From the NCBI RefSeq assembly GCF_001613065.1, contig NZ_BDBQ01000005.1, positions 106,973-170,972 of the forward strand: 64,000 nucleotides of DNA, written 5' to 3'. Shown in pieces: positions 54,424-61,448 of the stretch (position 1 is the stretch's first letter; each line of letters opens with the position of its first letter). The notes under the pieces are model-generated. The model saw only the letters and a program-made list of their open reading frames with translations, was not told where the DNA came from and did not search any database. Position numbers and translations under genes: made by a program. This DNA is from Nocardia miyunensis NBRC 108239 (GTDB taxonomy: Bacteria; Actinomycetota; Actinomycetes; Mycobacteriales; Mycobacteriaceae).

Positions 54424-55659
54424 GTGAGCCGACCACCCTATGGGAACGGTCCCGGCACGCCCGGTGGTCCGGCCGGGCCGCACGGTCCGCAGCCGGGAAA
54501 CCCACCGGGATACGGACGTAATCCAAGTTATCCACAGCCATCCCGCTATCCCCAGCAGCCCGGTTATCCACAACAGCCGCGTTATCCACAACAGCCCGGC
54601 CAGCCGCAGTACGGCCCCGGACCGGGTTATCCACAGCAGCCGGGTTATGCCGCGCCGCCGCGACCACCGGGATACGGCGGGCAGATGCCCCCGCGTCCCT
54701 ACGGCCCGGCCGGAGTTCGCCCCGCGACCTACGGACCGCCGATGGGCCGGATGCCGTACGCGCCGCCGCCCGGACGTCCGCCGAGCGGCGGGCGCGGCGG
54801 CGCGATCGGCGTGCTCGTCGCCGTGGTCGTGGTCGTCGTCGCCGGTACGCTGGTGCGGCTCGGGCTGTACACCGCGATCGACCACAGCACCACATCCGAG
54901 GCCGGTCCCTACACCACCTATCCCACCTCGACCGCCACCGTCGGAGTCGCCGCGACGGGCAGCAATCCCATCCTGGCCGATCCTGGAACGGCGCTGAGCA
55001 CGGCGAACTGTCCCTACGCCGCCTGGAGCACCCGGGTCGACCAGGCCCGCAAATTCTTCGAGAGCGCCGCGACGTGCCTTGCCGCGGCCTGGAAACCGGT
55101 GCTGGCCAAGGCGAATCTGCCGTTCAACCCGCCGGTGCTGAACGTGACCGCGAGCACCACCGGGCTCAGCACACCCTGCACGGGCAGCACGACCAACTTC
55201 GCCGCGTTCTACTGCAATGCGAATCAGACCATCTACATCCCGCTGGATCACATCCAGACCGATATCATCGGAAACCATTGGGAGCGTTACCTTTCGGTCT
55301 TCGCGCACGAGTACGGACATCACGTCCAGCAGCAGGCGGGCATCCTGAGCAAGGCGCACGAGGACGAGTACGACGCGGGCGTGGACACCTCGAAGGGAAT
55401 GGAGGTCTCGCGCCGGATCGAGTTGCAGGCGCAGTGTTTCGACGGCATGTACCTGGCGTCGAGCGCCGGAGGCGGATCACTGACCTCGACGCAGATCACC
55501 ATGGCGCGCAAGGACGCCTACTCCCGCGGCGACGACGATTCCGATATGCGCGATCACGGCACGAACCAGCATTCGGGTGACTGGTTCAGTCTCGGATACG
55601 ACCGGAACAACACCGCTCGGTGCAATACCTACACAGCCTCGTCGAGTCAGGTGAGCTGA
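54424..55659 (+). CDS. Neutral zinc metallopeptidase (YpfJ-like) with Pro/Gln-rich N-terminus
   Basis: A 411-residue membrane-anchored peptidase. Residues 1-125 are Pro/Gln/Gly/Tyr-rich with six-residue YPQQPx units, then a membrane helix (about 132-150), a Thr/Ser linker and the peptidase domain. The zinc motif HEYGHH (HExxH) sits in SVFAHEYGHHVQQQAG, and the downstream RRIELQAQCFDGMYLA supplies the Glu third ligand region of the YpfJ family. Four cysteines lie in the exported domain. I use the GTG at 54424; the TTG at 54397 lacks a site. The N-terminal repeat DNA contains four TTATCCACA 9-mers. Confidence 0.85.
   Translation: MSRPPYGNGPGTPGGPAGPHGPQPGNPPGYGRNPSYPQPSRYPQQPGYPQQPRYPQQPGQPQYGPGPGYPQQPGYAAPPRPPGYGGQMPPRPYGPAGVRPATYGPPMGRMPYAPPPGRPPSGGRGGAIGVLVAVVVVVVAGTLVRLGLYTAIDHSTTSEAGPYTTYPTSTATVGVAATGSNPILADPGTALSTANCPYAAWSTRVDQARKFFESAATCLAAAWKPVLAKANLPFNPPVLNVTASTTGLSTPCTGSTTNFAAFYCNANQTIYIPLDHIQTDIIGNHWERYLSVFAHEYGHHVQQQAGILSKAHEDEYDAGVDTSKGMEVSRRIELQAQCFDGMYLASSAGGGSLTSTQITMARKDAYSRGDDDSDMRDHGTNQHSGDWFSLGYDRNNTARCNTYTASSSQVS
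54528..54635 (+). repeat. Coding repeat carrying four perfect DnaA-box-like 9-mers
   Basis: TTATCCACA occurs at 54528-54536, 54564-54572, 54582-54590 and 54627-54635, all in the same orientation, with a degenerate copy (CTATCCCCA) at 54546-54554. They arise where Tyr-Pro-Gln is coded TAT CCA CAA/CAG, although TAC CCG CAG would be expected in this genome. Spacings are 36, 18 and 45 bases. Confidence 0.85.
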
Positions 55660-55692
55660 CTTCGGATGCTCGATGAGAGCGGAGTGAACTGA

Positions 55693-56394
55693 TCAGGTCC
55701 CGGATTCGCGTTGTGCGCGACGAATTTCGGCCAGCCAGCGGGCGCCCTCGTCGGGTTCGGGGACCGGGTCGCAGCCGATGATGTCCAGAACCGCGTGCCC
55801 CATGCACGCCGAGCCCAGCACGCGATCGATGAGCGTATCCACATCACCCCACGGCAGCGCGGGTTTGGCGATCAGCAGCGAGGCGATGCCGTGCGCCGCG
55901 GCCCACAATTCCAGGACGACCGGCAGCGTATCCCCCTCGGCGATGACGCCGGAATCCATTGCCTCCCGGACGGTTGCGGCGAACCGGACGACCGCGCCGC
56001 TGCCGAGCACCTTGTCCACCGCGGTCGGCCCCTGCTCGCCGGTGGGCATGAAGGCCAGCCGGTACTGCTCGGGGTTGTCCAGGGCGAATCGCACGTAGGC
56101 CACCCCCTGATCGCGCAGCCGGGTGATCGGTGAGCGCGCCGGATCGGTGGCCGAACCCATTGCGGCGTCGAGGTTCTCGAAAACCTGCGCGACCGCGGCG
56201 TCGATGAGCGCGTCCTTGTCGGCGAAGTGCCGGTAGATCGAGGGAGCGCTCACCCCGACCAGTTTGCCGACCGCCCGGATGGAGACCGCGTCGGCATTTC
56301 CGGTGCGCGCGAGCAGTTCTCGAGTGGCGTCGAGAATCTCCTCGCGCAACCGCGCTCCGGATCCGCGGGCCGAACGCGGCCGCCGGGAGGACAT
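55693..56394 (-). CDS. TetR-family regulator of the MMPL transporter
   Basis: A 233-residue regulator: helix-turn-helix at about 14-62 (LREEILDATRELLARTGNAD, SIRAVGKLVGVSAPSIYRHF, ADKDALIDA) and a C-terminal TetR_C-type domain with VLELWAAAHGIASLLIAKP. Its ATG at 56394 shares a base with the MMPL stop, so the two are co-translated. It probably represses the operon by binding the long palindrome at 58651-58691. Confidence 0.88.
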   Translation of the reverse strand: MSSRRPRSARGSGARLREEILDATRELLARTGNADAVSIRAVGKLVGVSAPSIYRHFADKDALIDAAVAQVFENLDAAMGSATDPARSPITRLRDQGVAYVRFALDNPEQYRLAFMPTGEQGPTAVDKVLGSGAVVRFAATVREAMDSGVIAEGDTLPVVLELWAAAHGIASLLIAKPALPWGDVDTLIDRVLGSACMGHAVLDIIGCDPVPEPDEGARWLAEIRRAQRESGT

Positions 56395-58634
56395 CACGTA
56401 TGCATCACCAGCTCGGGGTCGTGGGCGGGCGGCGCGGATTCCTCATGGAATCCGAACCTTTCGTGCAGGCGGCGCAGCGGTGCGGGCGCCCACCAGTTGG
56501 CGGTGCCGAGCAGCCGCATCAGCGCGGGTACCAGCAGTCCGCGAATGACGGTGGCGTCGGCGAGTACGGTCAGGGTCAGACCCAGGCCGAACATCTGCAT
56601 GAACGACACCTTCGCGGAAACCATGGCTCCCAACACGATAGCCATCAGGAGGGCCGCGGCGGTGACGATCCGCCCGGTGTGCGCGACGCCCAGGGCCACC
56701 GAGCGGGTGTTGTCCGCCGGGGTGCGGTCGGAGGCGAGCCATGCCTCCCGGATCCGCGAGAGCAGGAACACCTCGTAGTCCATCGACATACCGAACGCCA
56801 GGCAGAACATCAGCAGCGGCATCGTCGGGACCAGATAGCCGGTTGTGGTGAAGCCCAGCAGATTCGACAGATTCCCGTCCTGGAAGATCCACACCATCAT
56901 GCCGAACATCGCGGTGAGCGAGAGAGTGTTGATCAGCACCGCCTTCAGCGGTATCACCACGCTCCCGGTGAACAGGAACAGCACCACGAAGGTGGACAGC
57001 GCGATCAGCGCGATCGCCAGCGGCAGGCGCGCGGCCAGCGAATGCAGTCCGTCGGCATCGATTTCGGCCATACCGCCGAACAATGCCGGGGCGGGCGGCG
57101 GTACCGCCCGCAGGTCACGCAGTTGCTGCTGTCCGGCCGCGGAATACGGGTCGATCGTCGACGCGACGGTGAGGTATTGACCCGAGGGGTTGGCCATACC
57201 CGGTGGCGCGGAAGCCATTCGGCCGCCGGAGATGTAGACCCCGGCGTCGGACAGCACCGCGGACACGCCGTTCACCTTCGACAACGCCGTGGCATACGAA
57301 CTCGCGTTGCCCGAATAACCGTGCAGTACAACGGTTGTGCCGTTGCCGGCGTTGACGCTCGGGAAGTCGCTGCGCAACGCGTCGCCGACCGTCCGGCTCG
57401 TGGTGCCCTTGGGCATCACCCGATCGTCCGGATAACCGAATTTCACGCCCAGGAACGGGGATCCGAGCGCGAGCAGCACCACGACGATCACCAGCGCCAC
57501 CGGAATCGCGTGTCGCATAACCCAATCGACCGTGCGATACCACCGCGACCGTTCGGGTGCGACGGGCACCGGCGCACCCCGGCGCAGCAGACGCCGCACC
57601 CCGGCGCGAGCGTCCAGGGCGTTGACCCGGTCGCCGAGCAGGACCAGCGCGGCGGGCAGCAGCACGATCGAGGCCGCCGCCGCGGCCACCACCACCGCGA
57701 CGCCCGCATAGGCGAAGGATTTGAGGAAGTACAGGTTGAACACGCTGAGCACGGCCATCGCCAGCGCCACGGTGAGCGCCGAGAACAACACCGTGCGTCC
57801 GGCGGTCTGCACCGCGCGGATGGCGGCATCCCGATGCGTGCGCCCGCCGCGCAACTCTTCGCGGAAGCGGCTGACGATGAACAGGCTGTAGTCGATCGCC
57901 AGCGCCAGCCCGAGTGCGGTGGTCATGTTCAGCGCGTAGATCGACACGTCGGTGAACAGCGTGAATCCGCGCAGGATCGCCAGCGCGCTGGCAATCGCGA
58001 ACAGGCCGACCGCCAGCGGCAGAGCCGCGGCGATCACGCTGCCGAAGACCAGCGTGAGCACGATCGCGGTCAACGGCACGGCGACGCCCTCGGCGAGGGT
58101 GAGGTCCTTGGTGATCTGGTTGTTCACATCGTGGTAGACCGCCGTCTCGCCCCCGGCCCGGACGGTGATTCCGGGCGACGTGTCCGCGAATTGCGCGGCG
58201 ATGTGTCCGGCGGTCTTCTGGGCGAGGTCGTCACCGCCCTTCAGATACGCCAGGACCAGGGCGCCGTGCCCGTCGGTGCCGCGCAGGGCCGAGGCGACCG
58301 GCCCCGGGCTGGTCCAGTACGACCGCACTCCTACCGTGTCGTCGCGGGCCTGCAGGGTGTCGACGATCCGCGTCCCCGCCTGACGTGCGGCGGGGGTGTC
58401 CACGCCCTGGTCGGCATCGACGAGCAGGACGAAATTGGGCTGCGCGCCGTTGAAATCCCGCGCGAGCAACTGCGCGGCACGGGAGGACTCCGCGTCGTCG
58501 GAGGTGAAGCCGCCGGCCTCGAGATGCGCGGCGACCGATGCGCCGAACAGGCCGCAGAACACGGCCAGCGCGAGTGCGGTGAGCAGCACCGCTCGCGGGT
58601 ATCGGGTCGAGAATTGTGCGATTCGGGTCAACAT
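56394..58634 (-). CDS. MMPL-family RND transporter
   Basis: A 746-residue inner-membrane exporter with two repeats of one helix, a large periplasmic loop and five helices. Markers: the early FTSDDAESSRAAQLLARDF, ALGLALAIDYSLFIVSRFRE in helix 4-5 and the second-half equivalent LAFGMSMDYEVFLLSRIREA, with the paired Asp-Tyr of the proton relay. MMPL proteins export lipids, siderophores or drugs with the proton gradient. I start it at ATG 58634, with GGGGG upstream, not the ATG at 58673 inside the operator. It leads an operon with the TetR gene. Confidence 0.91.
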   Translation of the reverse strand: MLTRIAQFSTRYPRAVLLTALALAVFCGLFGASVAAHLEAGGFTSDDAESSRAAQLLARDFNGAQPNFVLLVDADQGVDTPAARQAGTRIVDTLQARDDTVGVRSYWTSPGPVASALRGTDGHGALVLAYLKGGDDLAQKTAGHIAAQFADTSPGITVRAGGETAVYHDVNNQITKDLTLAEGVAVPLTAIVLTLVFGSVIAAALPLAVGLFAIASALAILRGFTLFTDVSIYALNMTTALGLALAIDYSLFIVSRFREELRGGRTHRDAAIRAVQTAGRTVLFSALTVALAMAVLSVFNLYFLKSFAYAGVAVVVAAAAASIVLLPAALVLLGDRVNALDARAGVRRLLRRGAPVPVAPERSRWYRTVDWVMRHAIPVALVIVVVLLALGSPFLGVKFGYPDDRVMPKGTTSRTVGDALRSDFPSVNAGNGTTVVLHGYSGNASSYATALSKVNGVSAVLSDAGVYISGGRMASAPPGMANPSGQYLTVASTIDPYSAAGQQQLRDLRAVPPPAPALFGGMAEIDADGLHSLAARLPLAIALIALSTFVVLFLFTGSVVIPLKAVLINTLSLTAMFGMMVWIFQDGNLSNLLGFTTTGYLVPTMPLLMFCLAFGMSMDYEVFLLSRIREAWLASDRTPADNTRSVALGVAHTGRIVTAAALLMAIVLGAMVSAKVSFMQMFGLGLTLTVLADATVIRGLLVPALMRLLGTANWWAPAPLRRLHERFGFHEESAPPAHDPELVMHT

Positions 58635-58650
58635 GGGAGCCCCCAGTCCA

Positions 58651-58691
58651 CGGTGAGGTAACAGCGTTAGCATAACGCCGTTACCTCACCG
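58651..58691. promoter_or_regulatory. Long palindromic operator of the MMPL/TetR operon
   Basis: CGGTGAGGTAAC-A-GCGTTA at 58651-58669 and TAACGC-C-GTTACCTCACCG at 58673-58691 are inverted repeats matching at 18 of 19 positions around a 3-base centre. The site begins 17 bases upstream of the MMPL start and covers the likely promoter; TetR autoregulation is the natural reading. Confidence 0.85.
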
Positions 58692-58703
58692 TCGCGCAAG
58701 GGG

Positions 58704-60011
58704 TCAGTGATCTCGGTCACCGTGCTGGTCGCGGTGGCCCTGTTGACCGTGGCCGAACAGCCCGCGCGGGGCGTGCCCGTGCACGCCCTCGGCGTAGGCG
58801 GTCTCCGCGTGCAGGGCGAAGTCGATGCCGCCGACCTCCTCCTCCTTGCTGATCCGGAAGCCCATCACGCGATCGATGATCTTGCCCAGCACGTACGAGA
58901 CGACGAAGGCCCACGCGGCGACCACGATCACCCCGACCGCCTGCTTGCCCAGCTGAGTCAGGCCGCCGCCGTAGAACAGCCCGCGCGGACCGCCGGTCAT
59001 CACCCGGCTGGCCAGCAGGCCGATCAGCAGCGTGCCGACGATGCCGCCCGCGAAGTGCACGCCCACCACATCGAGTGAATCGTCGTATCCGGCACGGAAT
59101 TTCCAGCCAACGGCGAACGAACAGACAACGCCCGCAACCAATCCCACGATCACTCCGCCGAGGGTGTTCACCGAACCGCAGGACGGCGTGATCGCGACCA
59201 GCCCGGCCACCGCACCCGAGGCGGCGCCGAAGGTGGTGGGCCGGCCGTCGCGAATCCGTTCCACCGCAAGCCATCCCAGCATGCCCAGGCAGCCCGCGAC
59301 GAGGGTGTTGAGGAAGGCCGCCGCGGCGATTCCGTTGACCCGCAACGCCGATCCGGCATTGAACCCGAACCAGCCGAACCACAGCAGGCCCGCGCCCAGC
59401 AGCACGAACGGCAGATTGTGCGGGCGCATCGCGTCGACCTTGAAGCCGATCCGCGGTCCCAGCACCAGGGCCAGGGCCAATGCCGAAGCGCCGGAGGCGA
59501 TCTCGACCACCAGCCCGCCCGCGAAATCGAGCGTGCCGAACGAGGAGAGCCAGCCGTTCGGCCCCCACACCCAGTGCGCGACCGGGGCGAACACCAGCAG
59601 CGTCCACAACGGGACGAACACCATCCACGCGGAGAACTTCGCGCGGTCCGCGATCGCGCCGCTGACCAGCGCCGCGGTGAGGATGGCGAAAGTCAGCTCG
59701 AAGGTGGCGTACAGCAGTTCCGGTACGCCGCCGCGCACGGTGGCCGGGCCGATGCCGGACATCGCGGTGTGCGCGAGTGTGCCGATCACGCCGCCGCCCG
59801 CGTCCGGGCCGAATGCCAGGGTGTAGCCGAACAACAGCCACGTCACCGTCACGAGGGGGATCGAGATGAAGCTCATCATCAGCATGTTCAGCACGCCGGT
59901 GGACCGCACCATACCGCCGTAGAACACGGCCAGGCCGGGTGTCATGAGCAGAACGAGCGCGGTGCTGGCAAGTAGCCAGGCGGTGGCAGCGGGGTCGAGG
60001 GTTGAGGGCAT
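58704..60011 (-). CDS. amt: Ammonium transporter
   Basis: A 435-residue Amt/MEP channel with about 11 helices. Conserved parts: GLAVFYGGMVRSTGVLN at helix 1, FAPVAHWVWGPNGWL with the first pore histidine, GGLVVEIASGASAL, and VVGVHFAGGIVGTLLIGLLA with the second pore histidine. The last 60 residues are a cytoplasmic tail with RISKEEEVGGIDFALHAETAY (the usual Amt C-terminal regulatory segment) and a His/Gly-rich end (GHGQQGHRDQHGDRDH). GGAAGGAG precedes ATG 60011. No glnB/glnK gene follows in the window. It conducts ammonium or ammonia under nitrogen limitation. Confidence 0.95.
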   Translation of the reverse strand: MPSTLDPAATAWLLASTALVLLMTPGLAVFYGGMVRSTGVLNMLMMSFISIPLVTVTWLLFGYTLAFGPDAGGGVIGTLAHTAMSGIGPATVRGGVPELLYATFELTFAILTAALVSGAIADRAKFSAWMVFVPLWTLLVFAPVAHWVWGPNGWLSSFGTLDFAGGLVVEIASGASALALALVLGPRIGFKVDAMRPHNLPFVLLGAGLLWFGWFGFNAGSALRVNGIAAAAFLNTLVAGCLGMLGWLAVERIRDGRPTTFGAASGAVAGLVAITPSCGSVNTLGGVIVGLVAGVVCSFAVGWKFRAGYDDSLDVVGVHFAGGIVGTLLIGLLASRVMTGGPRGLFYGGGLTQLGKQAVGVIVVAAWAFVVSYVLGKIIDRVMGFRISKEEEVGGIDFALHAETAYAEGVHGHAPRGLFGHGQQGHRDQHGDRDH

Positions 60012-60104
60012 GGGGACTCCTTCCACGCGCGTGAAGCGCTGCATGGAAGTTACCGAATGCTCACACCCCGGCGTGTCGGGTGGCCGGGCGCGTCCGGCTG
60101 GAAG

Positions 60105-60932
60105 CTATCCCCGGCGGGCGCGCCGGGCCAGTGCGCGGCGTCCGCGCGGGCCGGGTACCGGCAGCTCGTCCTCCAGGGCCAGCCAGCCGGCGGTGGCGAG
60201 CCACTGCTGCTGGGCCCGCGCGTCGGCGGTGTCGTTGAACACCCGGCGGCCGCGGTCGTCGCGTAGCTCGTGCGCGAGCACGGACCAGCGCGGCGGGCGG
60301 CCCTGTTCGTTCCGGTAGTCCTCGAGGTAGGTGGCCACGATCGTGCCTATGGCATTCACCGGCCGTAGTGAGACCCGGTTGCCGAATTTCGCCGAATGGA
60401 AGCGCCGTGCCGCGCACAGCGACCGGGGCGTCGCGTCGTAGGCGATCCACCCGGCGCGCTGCACCCGCTCGATCAGCCAGAGGTGTTTCACCGCGGTCGG
60501 CGCGATATCGCCGACGTGTTCGACGATGAGGTTCATGACCTGCCGGGTCTGCAGGATGTCGCGACGGGTCGGACCGTGGCCGTGGTCGTCCCAGTATTGC
60601 TGGGTCAGGGTTGCCAGCACCCGGCCGAATTCGTCGATATTGCGCTGTGCGCGGCGGCCCAGGCGTTCGATGCGTTCGGCCTCGGCGCGCATCTGGTTCT
60701 GCACGATGAGGGTGCGGACCGCGGCGGGCGTCGGCACCTGGCCGCGGTCGAGGAGTTCCAGAATGGCCGCGGCGGTGTGCGGGTCGGCGGCGGCCGAGAC
60801 CGGGAGCGAATCGCGATTGAGCGCGAAATCCGCGGGGCTGATCGCCCTGCTCAGCAGGCCGGTGGCCGCGTTGTTACCGGCGAATTCGGTATGTGAGAGC
60901 CACGCGGCGGCGGTGGTGTCACACGACTGCAC
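60105..60932 (-). CDS. Hypothetical protein, 275 aa
   Basis: Unrecognised soluble protein, largely helical, with a winged-helix-like C-terminal third: GRPPRWSVLAHELRDDRGRR, then WLATAGWLALEDELPVPGPRG. A middle segment (HGHGPTRRDILQTRQVMNLI) also reads as a winged helix, so it may be a DNA-binding protein. GGAGG lies 8 bases before the GTG at 60932. It is not in an operon with amt (93 bases apart, same strand), though read-through is possible. Confidence 0.65.
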   Translation of the reverse strand: MQSCDTTAAAWLSHTEFAGNNAATGLLSRAISPADFALNRDSLPVSAAADPHTAAAILELLDRGQVPTPAAVRTLIVQNQMRAEAERIERLGRRAQRNIDEFGRVLATLTQQYWDDHGHGPTRRDILQTRQVMNLIVEHVGDIAPTAVKHLWLIERVQRAGWIAYDATPRSLCAARRFHSAKFGNRVSLRPVNAIGTIVATYLEDYRNEQGRPPRWSVLAHELRDDRGRRVFNDTADARAQQQWLATAGWLALEDELPVPGPRGRRALARRARRG

Positions 60933-61448
60933 GGTGGATATTCCTCCGGGACGTTGGCGGGAGCGCGACGCGGAGATGGGAGGACTCCCGATGCGTGCTG
61001 TGGATTGCCAGGTTGCGCCCCGGTCGGGATGAGGGACCGGCCGGGACCACCAACCTGATGAAGGTTTGGCTACCGAAGTTGCCGTGATCCACGTTAGCCA
61101 GCCGATTGCCTTGAATGCCAATCGGTTTACTCGATCGTTATGTATGTGTTGTCCGATTAATACAGGTGTACAGTTTGTTACTTCGCGTCTTGACTGTTTT
61201 CGGTTCAGCTATACGAAACGGTGATTGATTGCATTTCCAATTTCTTCGCACCACCGCAGTTCGCAGAGTTCGCTGCCCGGCTCGTGAACAAGCCGAAGGA
61301 ATGATTGAGGTGAGGTGGACGGAAGAGCGCGCCGCAAGCCTGCCGACTACCGCCCACTCCCCGGAACACCCCGGGCCCGGCCACGTCCGTCGGAGCGAAG
61401 CGGAGGCCGAAAATACTGTGTGTCGGTGGTCGCCGGTACCCTCGGGCC
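60933..61448. other. AT-richer intergenic region upstream of dnaX
   Basis: About 515 bases. The section 61080-61260 is markedly AT-rich. No coding frame is convincing. At the right end TACCCT (61437-61442) lies exactly 6 bases before the dnaX GTG, consistent with a leaderless promoter. Confidence 0.5.

Noticed and set aside
54528..54635. Chromosomal replication origin
   Set aside because: DnaA-box-like sites are present but they lie inside a coding repeat, and there is no dnaA, dnaN or AT-rich unwinding region nearby.
56400..58661. Plus-strand frame of 753 codons opposite the MMPL gene
   Set aside because: Composition (Arg, Gln, Gly, His) is that of an antisense shadow; the minus strand encodes a clear MMPL transporter.
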